Position numbers and translations under genes: made by a program
Origin: Camarhynchus parvulus
Taxonomy: Eukaryota; Chordata; Aves; Passeriformes; Thraupidae
Assembly (NCBI RefSeq): GCF_901933205.1
Contig: NW_022148622.1
Location: forward strand, 55,733-119,732
Reading direction: 5' to 3'
DNA: 64,000 nucleotides
Part shown: positions 12,781 to 22,680 of the stretch, one piece after another
Numbering within the stretch: position 1 is the first letter of the stretch
Layout: every line of letters begins with the position of its first letter
The notes under the pieces: model-generated
Seen by the model: the letters and a program-made list of their open reading frames with translations, nothing else
Told to the model about the DNA's origin: nothing
Database searches by the model: none

Positions 12781-14600
12781 CCAAATTTCACTCAAAAATC
12801 CCCAAAATCTGTCCAACATTCCATCCCAAATCCCCCAAAAAATCCCCAAATTCCACCCAAGACTCCCCCAAAATCTTCCCCCAGGGGTCCATCCCAAATT
12901 CCACCCAAAATCCCAACTTCCCCCAAATTTCCCCCCAGATTCCTAAGCCCCCAATTCCACCCAAAATCCCCAAATCTCCACACCCAAAATTCCCCCCCAA
13001 ATCCCCTAAAAATCCCCCAAAATCTTCCGGAGATCCATCCCAAAATCCCCCCAAAATCCCCCAAGTTGTCCCCAAATTCCACCCAAAATCCACCCCAAAA
13101 ATCCCCCAAAAATCCCCAAATTCCACCCAAAATCCCAAATTTTCCCTAAATCCCCCAAATTCCACCCCCAAATTCCCCCCACAAAATCCCCAAAATTCCA
13201 CCCCAAATTCCACCCAAAATTGCCCAAAATCCCAAATTTTCCCCAAAATCCCCCCAATCCCACCCAAAAATCCCCAAAATCCACCCCAAAATCCCCAAAT
13301 TTCATCCCAAATTCCACCCAAGATTGGCCCCAAAATCCCAATTTTCCCCAAATCCCCCAAATTCCCAACCCCAAATCCTCCCCAAACCCCAAAAAACCCC
13401 TCATTTCCACCCCAAATCCCCCCAAAAAATCTCCCCAGATTTTTTTCCCAAAATCCCCCCAAAATCCCAAATTTTCCCCAAATCCCCAAAATCCTCCTAA
13501 AATCACCCCCAAAATCCACCCAAAGATTCCTCAAAAATCCCCAAATCTTCCCCAAATCCCCCAAATTCCACCCCAAATCCTCCAAAATTCCCTCAAACCG
13601 GTCCCCCAAAATCCCCCCAAATTCCACCCAACCTTCCCCCAAAATCTTCCCAGATTTACCCCGAATTCCACCCAAAATCCCAAATTTTCCTAAATTTCTC
13701 TCAAATTCCCTAAATCCCCAAGGGATTCCACCCAAAATCCCCAAATTCCCCCAAGGATTCTCCCACATCCCCCTAAAATCCCCCAAAGATCTTCCCAAAT
13801 CCACCCCAAGTCCCCAAAATCCCCAAATTGTCCCAAAAATTCACCCAAAATCCACCCCAAAATTCCCCAAAATCCCCCAAATTCCCCCCAAAACCCCAAA
13901 TTTCCCCTAAGTCCCCAGCATTCCACCCAAAGTTCCCCAAATCCCCAAGTTACCCCAAAGGTTCACCCAAGAGGTTGGCTCCCCAGGATTCCAGGTTCTC
14001 CCCAAAAATCCCCGGTCCCACCCAAAAATCCCCCCAAAGTCACCCCAAAATCCCCAAGTTCATCCCAAATTCCACCCAAAATGGTCCAAATCCCAAATTT
14101 TCCCCAAATCCCCCAAATTCCACCCCAGATCCTCCCTAAACCCCAAAAAACCCTCAATTTCCACCCCAAATCCCCAAAATCTCCCAAATTTTGTCCTAAA
14201 AATCCCAATTTCATCCCCCAAATCCCCAAAATGTTCCCAGAATCCACCCAAATTCCCCCAAAATCCCCCCCAAATTGCCCCAAAAATCCCCCAAGATCCA
14301 CCCCAAAAACCCCCAAAATCCCCAAATTCCACCCCAAAATCCCCCCAAATTCCCCCAAATTTTCCCCCAAAATCCTCCCCCAAAATCCCCCAAAATTTCC
14401 CCAAAACCCCCAAAATCCACCCCAAAATCCCCAAATTTCCCCCAAATTCACCCCAAATCCCCCCAATTCCCCCCAAAATTCCCAAAAAAATCCCCAAATT
14501 CCACCCAAAACTCCCCCAAATTTTCCATAAATCCCTCGAAATTTCATCCCCAAATCCCCCCCAAAATCCCCCAAATTCCCCAAAATCCCCAAATTTCATC
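12780..14600. repeat. CCCAAAATTCCACC minisatellite
   Basis: Degenerate tandem CCCAAAATTCCACC and CCCCAAAATCCCC words, the same family as the first 1.8 kb. No coding feature recognised. Confidence 0.8.
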
Positions 14601-14638
14601 CCAAATCTCCCCACCCCAAAAATGCGGGCTTTTGGCAC

Positions 14639-14765
14639 CGTCTCCCTGCAGGAATTTCTCCATGAACTCCTCGAGGCTCCCGGGGTCTTTGTAGGGCCGG
14701 AAAATCCGAGCGAAGTGGAAAAGGGACACGAGGACGTCCTTGGGGTCCCGCACGGTGTAAATCAC
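14639..14765 (-). CDS. Cytosolic sulfotransferase (SULT) exon, 127 nt
   Basis: SULT enzymes transfer sulfate from PAPS to hydroxyl or amine groups in the cytosol. The exon begins after GTGCCAG and ends before GTGCCA. It reads VIYTVRDPKDVLVSLFHF, then ARIFRPYKDPGSLEEFMEKF. This is the PAPS 3'-phosphate loop of the family; the Arg and Ser of R-D-P-K-D-V-x-V-S are the usual 3'-phosphate contacts and both are kept. The length of 127 nt is that of the classic SULT exon for this segment. No other SULT exon was found on either side within the window. A truncated copy of its first 19 nt with acceptor lies at 14990-15008. Subfamily cannot be settled; SULT2- or SULT3-like are possible. Confidence 0.8.
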
Positions 14766-14779
14766 CTGGCACGGGGCAA

Positions 14780-15860
14780 AAAAACCACAAAAATACCCCA
14801 AAACCCCAAATTTCATCCAAATCCGATGTTCCTGACCCAAAATCCCACAAAAATCCGATGGTTCTGACCCAAAATCCCACAAAACCCAATGCTTTTTGAC
14901 CCAAAATTCCACTGAAATCCAGAATTTCTGACCCTGGCTCCCATGACAATCTGACATTTCTGACCCCAAAAAGCCCCAAAATCCCAAATCCCGCACGGTG
15001 TAAATCACCTGGGATGGAGCAAAAATCCCCAAAGTGTCAAAAAATCACAAATCCCGCCAAAATCGGACATTTCTGACCCAAAGTCCCCCCAAAATCCCCC
15101 CAAAATGCCCCGTTTTTGCCCCTATAATTCCCATTTTTTTGCCAAAAATCACATTTCTTTTTTCCCATTTCCCATTTTTTCTCCCCCAAACCCAAACCTC
15201 CATTCCCCTATGCCCCTAAAAATTCCACATCCTCCAAAATCCACATTGTTTAACAAAAAATCCCCATTTTTTCACCAAAAATCACCATTTTTCCCCTCCA
15301 AGCCCCCAAATCTCCTTTTTCTCTCCCTAAAAATCCCAATTTTTCTCAAAAAACTCCCCATTTTTTCCCCTAAAAAATCCCTTATTTTCCCCCTGAAACT
15401 CATATTTTTTGCCCTGAAAACACCATTTTTTCACCAAAAATCCCCATTTTTCCCCAAATCCCCAGGTTCCCATTTTTCCCCAAACTCGGCCTCTCCGACA
15501 CTGCCGGGGTTTTTGGGGGGGGGGGGGTCCCTCCGAATTTACTGCACGGACACCACAGCACAGAACCGACCACGACACCGCCGGGGTCCCCAAAAATCCC
15601 CTAAACAACACCAACCCCCCAAAACCCCCAAAAATCCCCCAAAAATCCCCCCAAAAATCCCCCGGCTTCGGGGGGGGCGAGGGGCCCCCAAATTTTCCCA
15701 TCATGCAACACTTTGTGCCCCGCCCCCCCCCCTCCGCCGCCATTAAAGTTCGGAGCCCCCTCCCCAAATTGGGGTTCCCCTCCCCCCCCCAGCTCTGTTA
15801 TGGCTTTTGAAGGATTTTTGGGGGGGGTCGGGGTTTTTTGGGGGGTTTGGGGTTTTTTTT
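14780..15860. repeat. Degenerate C/A/T repeats, no gene seen
   Basis: Mixed words (TTCTGACCCAAAATCCCAC, CCATTTTTTCACCAAAAATC, CCCCAAAAATCC). The part at 15490-15560 and 15670-15795 is GC-rich with poly-G/poly-C runs. Apart from the SULT exon copy no coding segment was recognised. Confidence 0.6.
14990..15025 (-). pseudogene. Truncated copy of the SULT exon start plus acceptor
   Basis: On the minus strand CTCCATCCCAG precedes GTGATTTACACCGTGCGGGA, identical to the first bases of the SULT exon, after which the sequence runs into GATTTTGGGG intron-like repeat. It lies about 243 bp upstream of the real exon, so it is a tandem copy of exon border plus intron. Confidence 0.75.
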
Positions 15861-15880
15861 GGGGGGGTTTGGGGCCCCCC

Positions 15881-15951
15881 CTAGGTGAGGGTGATGAAGG
15901 CCGAGGCCTTTTCCTTCAGCTGCCTCAGGCACAGGTGGCAGCTCCAGCTCC
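15881..15951 (-). CDS. DPF1: DPF1 last coding exon (C-terminal PHD finger end)
   Basis: DPF1 (BAF45B) is a double-PHD-finger subunit of neuronal BAF chromatin-remodelling complexes. The exon follows TTTTGGCGCAG, starts in phase with two bases GG, and reads [18 protein letters not shown], then ITLT and TAG. The W-x-C-x-x-C motif is the last zinc-ligand pair of the second PHD finger, and the tail K-E-K-A-S-A-x-I-T-L-T distinguishes DPF1 from DPF2 and DPF3. The preceding exon (the rest of PHD2) was not found; upstream on this strand lie SIPA1L3-like exons. DPF1 and SIPA1L3 are neighbours in human 19q13, tail to tail as I recall, so same-strand placement here implies rearrangement or misassembly. 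Confidence 0.8.
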
Positions 15952-16776
15952 CTGCGCCAAAACCGCCACATTTCAGCCCAAAAGGGCGGCGGGGGAAATT
16001 CCCATAAACGCAGCAAAAAATCCCGGCCGAAATCCACCCAAAAATCACCCCAAAAATCCAGCAAAAAAAATCACCAAAAATCAAACAAAATCCCCCCAAA
16101 AAGCCAGCAAAAAATCCACCAAAAATCAAACAAAATCCCCCAAAAAGCCAGAAAAAAATCCCCCAAAAATCAAACAAAATCCCCCCAAAAAGCCAGCAAA
16201 AAATCCCCCAAAAATCAAACAAAATTCTCTCCCAAAATCCACCAAAAATCCCCCCAAAAATCCAGAAAAAATCCCCCCAAAATCCAGCAAAAATCCCCCC
16301 AAAAATCAAACAAAATTCTCTCCCAAAATCCACCAAAAATCCCCCCATAAATCCAGCAAAAGTCCCCCCAAAAATCCACCAAAAACCCCCCCAAAATCAA
16401 ACAATTACCCCATAACCCAAGAAAAACAGATCCCCCAAAAACCAAACAAAAAATCCCCAAAATCCAGCAAAAATCCCCCCAAAATCCAGCAAAAATCCCC
16501 CCAAAATTCCCCTAAATACAGCCCCAAAATCGCCCCAAAAATCTCCACAGAAAAATCCCCCAAAATCACAAAAGAATATAAAATCCCCCAGAAAATCCCC
16601 AAAATTCACCCAAAATTCCCCAAAATTCCCCCAAAATTCCCCCAAAATTCATCCAAAAACCCCCAAAATTCACCAAAAAATCCCCCAAAATTCCCACAAA
16701 AAAATTCCCAAATTTTCCCCCAAAAATCCCGCAAATTTTCCCCAAAAATAAAAAAATATTTGAATTTCCCCACCTT

Positions 16777-16840
16777 TCCTGCAGTCGGCCGTGTCTCTCT
16801 CCTGTTGGGCAGCGTTCCGCAGCCCACCGCAGTCCCGCAA
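16777..16840 (-). pseudogene. Copy of the SIPA1L3-like exon 3' end plus donor
   Basis: Carries the exon end GACTGCAGGAAAG followed by GTGGGGAAA, with the codons before it (TLPNRRD-like, shortened), then diverges into array sequence. It is one of three tandem copies; the others are at about 17489-17560 and in the full exon at 18026-18233. Confidence 0.7.
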
Positions 16841-17488
16841 ATTCCCCAAAAATCCCCAAAAAAATCCCCCAAAAATTCCCCCAAATATCCCCCAAAAATC
16901 CCCAAAAAATCCCCGAAAAATCACCCAAAAAACCCCCCAAAATTCCTAAAAAATTCCCCAAAAAATTCCCAAAAATCCCCAAAATTCAACCAATTCTCCC
17001 CAAAAATCCCGCAAAAATTCCTAAAAATTCCGAAAAATCCCCAAAATTCCCCAGAATTCACCCAAAAATCTCAAAAAATTCCCCAAAAATTCACCCAAAT
17101 TTTCCCCAAAATTCCCCCAAAATTCCCAAAAATCCCCCCAAAAATCTCAAAAAATTCCTCCAAAATTTACCCAAAAATTCCCCAAAATTCCCAAAAAAAT
17201 CCCCCCAAAAATCCCCAAAAATTCAAAAAAAAATACCCCAAAAAAATCCCCCCAAAATTCCCAAAAAACAAATATCCCCAAATATCCCCCCCAAAAATCC
17301 CTAAAAATACCCCCAAAATCCCCCAAAAAATCCCCAAACCAAAAAATCTCCAAAATAATCCCCCAACATCCCCCAAAATTCCCCAAAAAAAAATTCCCCC
17401 AACATCCCCAAAATTCACCCAAAAAATCCCCAAATTTTCCCCCAAAATCCCCAAAATTTTCCCCAAAAATAAAAAATATTTGGAATTT

Positions 17489-17565
17489 CCCCACCTTTCC
17501 TGCAGTCGCGCCGTGTCTGTCTCTCCTGTTGGGCAGCGTGTTCCGCGCTCCCGGCGCCCCACCGC
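17489..17565 (-). pseudogene. Second copy of the SIPA1L3-like exon 3' end
   Basis: Near identical to the terminal part of the 18026-18233 exon (NTLPNRRD region) including the donor GTGGGGAAATTCC and the following AAATATTTTTTATTTTTGGG. The repeat interval is about 540-710 bp, larger than in the lipoxygenase introns. Confidence 0.7.
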
Positions 17566-18025
17566 CGCCTCTGCCCCCAAAATTCCCCAAAAATTCCCCA
17601 AAATTCCCAAAAAAAGTTCCCCCCAAAAATTCCCCCAAAAATCCCCCAAATATCCCCCCAAAATCCCCCTAAAAATTCCGAAAAATCACCCAAAAATTCC
17701 TCAGAAAATCCCCCAAAATTCACCAGAAATTCCCCAAATTCACCAAAAAATCCCCCAAAAATCCCCCAAAACTTCCCCAAAATTCCCAAAAATCTGCCCC
17801 AAAATCCCCCAGAAAATCCCCAAAATTCACCCAAAAATTCCCCAAAATTCCCCCCAAAATTCCCCAAAATTCACCAAAAAATTCACCCAAAATTCCCCAA
17901 AATTCATCCAAAAAACCCCCAAAATTCACTCAAAAAATCCCCAAAATTTCCAAAAAAATTCCCAAATTTTCCCCAAAATTCCCCAAATTTTCCCCAAAAA
18001 TAAAAAATATTTGGAATTTCCCCAC

Positions 18026-18233
18026 CTTTCCTGCAGTCGGCGCCGTGTCTGTCTCTCCTGTTGGGCAGCGTGTTCCGGCTGCCGCCCGGCAGCGCCTCCG
18101 GCAAATTCCCCAAAATCCCCAAATTCCCGGCATTCCCAGAATTCCCGGAATTCTTTCCGGAACTTTCCGCGGCGCCGGGGCTGGGGCGGCGCCGCCCGCA
18201 GAGGCTCTCGTCCGACAGCGTCCGCGGGAGGGG
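18026..18233 (-). CDS. SIPA1L3: SIPA1L3-like exon (RTLSDESLC region)
   Basis: SIPA1L proteins are RapGAP/PDZ scaffolds; this exon belongs to their C-terminal serine-rich part. It follows TTTCTTTCCTTCCCCAG, starts in phase 0 with PLPRTLSDESLCGRRRPSPG and ends RNTLPNRRDRHGADCRK before GTGGGG (208 nt). RTLSDESLC and a later TLPxRR are family landmarks in the expected order. Between them about 25 residues of family-like sequence are replaced by a low-complexity stretch, GKNSGNSGNAGNLGILGN, encoded by GGAATTCCGGGAATT-like repeats, so an array has grown inside the exon in frame. The C-terminal coiled-coil exons expected downstream are not seen before DPF1 at 15.95 kb. Assignment rests on remembered motifs, not on a search. 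Confidence 0.6.
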
Positions 18234-18389
18234 CTGGGGAAGGAAAGAAAATGGGGAAAAAAAGAGCGAAAAAGGGAAAAATGAGAAATTTGAGGAATTT
18301 GGGGAATTTCGAGAATCGCGGCGCTTGGAATGCGGAAAAAATCGGGAATTTCCAAAGGTTGAGGTTGAAAAGGGGAAAAAACCGGAATT

Positions 18390-19210
18390 TTTACCGTAAA
18401 AAATGAAAAAAATTCAAATTTTTTACCATGACAAATGAGAAAATTCTGGAATTTTTTCCATGAAAAATGAGAATAAAATCCAAATTTTTTCCATAAAAAA
18501 TCAGAATAAAATTCAATTTTTTTCCAGGAAAAATAGGAATAAAATTCAAATTTTTTCCCATACAAAATGAGAATAAAATTCTAATTTTTTTCCATACAAA
18601 TGAGAATAAAATTCAATTTTTTTCTATGCAAAATGAGAATGAAATCCAAATTTTTTGCCATAAAAATGAGAATAAAATTCAAAAATTTTCCCATGAGAAA
18701 TGAGAATAAAATCCATTTTTTTCCCATGGAAAATGAGAATAAAATTCAAGTTTTTTTCCATAAAAAATCAGAATAAAATCCAATTTTTTCCATTAAAAAT
18801 GGGAATAAATTCCAAATTTTTCCCATGAAGAATCCAAACTTTTCCCATGAAAAATGAGAATAAAATTCAAATTTTTCCCATGAAAAATGAGAATAAAATC
18901 CAAAATTTTTCCATAAAAAATGAGAATAAAATTCAAATTTTTTCGCATGAAAAATGAGAATAAAATTCAATTTTTTTTTCCATTAAAAATGGGAATAAAA
19001 TCCAATTTTTTTCATTGAAAAATGAGAAAATTCTGGGTTTTTTCCATGGAAAGAAAAGAGGGGAAAAAGGGAAAAATGAGAAATTTGGGGAATTTTGGGA
19101 GAATCGCGGCGCTTGGAATGCGGAAAAAATCGGGAATTTCCAAAGGTTGAGGTTGAAAAATGGGAAAAAAAATGGAATTTTTACTGTGAAAAATGAGAAA
19201 AAAATTCAAT
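18390..19210. repeat. 31-bp minisatellite (AAAATGAGAATAAAATTC unit)
   Basis: Unit of about 31-34 bp: AAAATGAGAATAAAATTC, then an AATTTTTTTCCAT stretch. At 19050-19190 a second copy of the 18.27-18.39 kb flank (AATCGCGGCGCTTGGAATGC and neighbours) is present, so the array is bracketed by a direct repeat. Confidence 0.85.
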
Positions 19211-20110
19211 TTTTTTACCATGAAAAATGAGAATAAAATTCCAATTTTTTACCATGAAAAATGAGAATAAAATTCCAATTTTTTTCGCCATTTTTGGGGC
19301 TAAAAAATTCGAATTTTTGCCATTTTTTGGGCTAAAACCTTGGAATTTTTTGCATTTTGGGACAGGAAAATTTGGGAATTTTGGGAATTTTGGGATGTGG
19401 CTCTCACCGGGGCGGGCTCGGGCTCGGGACAGGAATTGTCCATCAGGAACATCGGGAATGGGGAAAAATTTGGGAATTTGGGGGAAAAATTGGGAATTTT
19501 CGCATTTTAAATTTCAAGAATTTTGGGAATTTGGGAATTCAGAAAATTCTTGGAATTTCCGGGAGAACATTTGAAATTTTTCACCATTTTTTACCATGAA
19601 AAATTCGATTTTTTTGCCATTTTTTGGGCTTAAAAAATTGAATTTTCGCGCGTTTTTTCACCTAAAACCCGGGGAATTTTTGCATTTTGGGACTGGAAAA
19701 TTCGAGAATTTTGGGAATTTTAGAATTTGGGGAATTTCAGGGAGAAAATTTGACTTTTTCCCCATTTTTGGGGCTTAAAAAATCGAATTTTTGCCATTTT
19801 TGGGGCTAAAAATTCGAATTTTTGCCATTTTTTGGGCTAAAACCTTGGAATTTTTTGCATTTTGGGACAGGAAAATTTGGGAATTTTTGGCACTCAGGCG
19901 TGTTACGGGATTCGGGGAATTTCAGGAAAGATTTGAAATTGTTCACCATTTTACGAGAAAAATTGGATTTTGCCATTTTTTGGGCTAAAGATCCGGATTT
20001 CGCTGCTTTTCACCTAAAACCTCGGGAATTTTTGCATTTTGGGGCCGGAAATTTTAGAATTTTGGAATTTTAAAATTCCCAAATTTCGGGAGAAACCATT
20101 TAAAACCAAA
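19210..20110. repeat. TTTGGGAATTTT / GCCATTTTTGGGGCTAAAA repeat
   Basis: Loose tandem repeats of GGGAATTTTGGGAATTT and TTGCCATTTTTTGGGCTAAA, about 60-75 bp apart. Contains the SIPA1L3-like MDN exon fragment, otherwise nothing coding. Confidence 0.75.
19408..19460 (-). CDS. SIPA1L3: SIPA1L3-like exon 3' part (MDN segment), 5' part lost
   Basis: The minus strand reads MFLMDNSCPEPEPAP followed by the donor GTGAGAGCC. SIPA1L3 has a K-L-x-x-MDN segment shortly before RTLSDESLC, and here the next exon at 18.2 kb starts just before that motif, so order and strand agree. No acceptor AG exists close upstream; the sequence runs directly into TTCCCC repeat. The exon start is probably the NVFGQPRL fragment near 20.15 kb, separated by a 0.7-kb array that replaces the middle of the exon. 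Confidence 0.5.
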
Positions 20111-22680
20111 AAATCCCAAAAAATTCCGTTAAAATTCATTAAAATCCAGAGCCGGGGCTGCCCAAACACGTTCACCTGCCTGGGATGGAAAGTTCCAGAA
20201 ATTCCATCAATTCCATGGAAATCTGGGAAAAATCCTGGAGAAAATCCGTTAAAAATGAAAAAAATCCCAAAAAATTCATTAAAATCCCATCAAAATGCCC
20301 CAAATTCTGGGGTTGGGGCTGCCCAAACACGTTCACCTGCCTGGCATGGAAAGTTCCAGAAATTCCATCAAAATCCACCCAAAAATCCAGGAGAAAATCC
20401 ATTAAAAATGAAAAAATCCCAAAAAATTCCGTTAAAATCCCATTAAAATCCATTAAAATCCGGAGCCGCGGCTGCCCCAACACGTTCACCTGCCTGGGGA
20501 TGGAAAGTTCCAGAAATTCCATCAATTCCATGGAAATCTGGGAAAAATCCTGGAGAAAATCCGTTAAAAATGAAAAAAATCCAAAAAAATTCCATTAAAA
20601 TCCCATTAAAATCTCCAGAAAAATCCAAGAAAATCCCACAAAAATCCCAATAAAATCCCTTAAAAATTCCACAAAAAATTCAAGAAAATCCCAATAAAAA
20701 TCCCATTAAAATCCCAATAAAAATCCACAAAAAATCCGAATAAAAATCCCAATAAAATCCCATAAAAATCCCCATAAAAAAATCCCACAAAAATCCCAAT
20801 AAAAATTCCACAAAAAATCCATTAAAATCCCATTAAAATCCATTAAAACCGGACAGCGCCAAAGATGCCGTTAACATCGCCAATGCCTGGGATGGAACAT
20901 TCTAGAAATTCCATCAATTCCATGGAAATCCCCAAAAAATCCATCAAAATTCCACAAAAATCCTAAAAAAATTCCATTATAATTCACTAAATTTCATTAA
21001 AATCCCATTAAAATCCATTAAAATCCGGCAAAACGGGCTGCCGAAAATCCGTTAACCTGCCTGGCATGGAAAGTTCCAGAAATTCCATCAATTCCATGGA
21101 AATCTGGGAAAAATCTGGGAGAAAATCCATTAAAAATGAAAAAAAATCCAAAAAAAATCCCCCAAAAAATTCCATTAAAATTAAAAAAAATAGCACAAAA
21201 ATCCCATTAAAATCCCACAAAAATCCCAATAAAAATCCCATAAAAATCCCACAAAAATCCAAAAAAATCCCACAAAATTCCAATAAAAATCCTACCAAAA
21301 ATCCCACAAAAAATCCCAAAAATCCCATGAAAATCCCATAAAAATCCCACAAAAATCCTAAAAAAATCCACCAAAAAATAAAAATCCCACAAAAATCCCA
21401 TTAAAATCCCACAAAAAATCCCCACAAAAATCCCATAAAAATCCCACAAAAATCCCATAAAAATCCCACAAAAATCCCATAAAAATCCTACAAAAATCCC
21501 AATAAAAATCCCATTAAAATCCCACAAAAATCCATAAAAATCCCAAAAAATCCCATTAAAATCCTACAAAATCCCACAAAAATCGCAAAAAATCCCACAA
21601 AAATCGCAGAAAAATCCCACAAAAATCCGACAAAAATCCCATAAAAATCTGACAAAAACCCCAATAAAAATCCCACAAAAATCCCATCCAAATTGCATTC
21701 AAATGGAAACAAAAAACCCATAAAAATTTGCATTAAACCTGAAAAAGATCCCATTAAAATCCCAATAAAAATTCCCACAAAAATCCCACCAAAATCCCAT
21801 TAAAATTCCCACCAAAAATCCCATTAATACCCCATAAAAATGGCATTAAAATCCCATTAAAATCCCATTAAAATCCCATTAAAATCCCACAAAAATCCCA
21901 CACAAATCCAATAAAAATCTCGTAAAAATTCCCACAAAATCCCATTAAAATCCCATAAAAATCCCGTTAAAATCCCATAAAAATCCCGTTAAAATCCCAC
22001 CCAAAAAATCCCATTAAAATTTAATTAAAACCCTATAAAAATGCCATTGCAATCCTATAAAAATCCCATAAAAATCCCACAAAAAATCCCACAAAAATCC
22101 CATAAAAATCTGACAAAAATCCCATAAAAATCTGACAAAAATCCCACAAAAATCTGACAAAAATCCCATAAAAATCGTACAAAAATCCCATAAAAATCTG
22201 ACATAAATCCCACAAAAATCCCATAAAAATCCCATAAAAATCCCATAAAAATTCCCACAAAATCCCACCAAAAAATCGGACAAAAATCCCATTAAAATCC
22301 AACAAAAAATCCCACAAAAATCCCATAAAAACCTGACAAAAATCCCACAAAAAATCCCATAAAATCCCACAAAAATCCCATAAAAATCCCACAAAAATCC
22401 CATAAAAATCCCATAAAAATCCCACAAAAATCCCATAAAAATCCCATAAAAATGTGACAAAAATCCCATTAAAATCCCATAAAGATCCCACAAAAATCCC
22501 ATAAAAATCCCATAAAAATTCCACCAAAAATCCCATAAAAATTCCCACAAAATCCCATAAAAATCCTACAAAAATTCCCACAAAAATCCCAGAAAACTCC
22601 CATTAAAATCCCATAAAAATCCTACCAAAAAATCCCATAAAAATCTCATAAAAATCCCTTAAAAAATCACCAAAATTTAC
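20110..22680. repeat. 12-bp ATCCCATTAAAA / ATCCCACAAAAA minisatellite with exon-start copies
   Basis: From 20.11 to 21.1 kb the array has about 150-170 bp units that include CATGGAAAGTTCCAGAAATT and the SIPA1L3-like exon start. From 21.1 to 22.68 kb it becomes a simple array of ATCCCATAAAA and ATCCCACAAAA 11-12-mers. Its open frames are repeat translations. Confidence 0.85.
20140..20175 (-). CDS. SIPA1L3: SIPA1L3-like exon start fragment (NVFGQPRL), repeated
   Basis: After the acceptor CATCCCAGGCAG the minus strand reads GTGAACGTGTTTGGGCAGCC, giving VNVFGQPRL. NVFGQPRLR is a SIPA1L3 motif lying upstream of the MDN and RTLSDESLC motifs. Further copies of acceptor plus start lie at about 20312-20336 and 20462-20489, with decayed copies near 20865-20890 and 21025-21055. 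Each copy runs into ATTTTAATGGGATTTT repeat after 8-10 codons, so none is a complete exon. Confidence 0.5.

Larger units (their letters stand above)
16010..18000. repeat. CCCCCAAAATTC / AAAATCAAACAAAATCCC minisatellites
   Basis: First block (16.0-16.5 kb) has units like AAAAATCAAACAAAATCCCC with CCAGCAAAAA. The second block (16.5-18.0 kb) has CCCAAAATTC words with two embedded copies of a SIPA1L3-like exon end (separate entry). Confidence 0.8.

Noticed and set aside
15713..18406. 897-codon open frame on the plus strand
   Set aside because: K/P/N/I-rich translation of CCCCAAAAATCCC arrays. It has no domain and covers real minus-strand exons of DPF1 and SIPA1L3-like genes.
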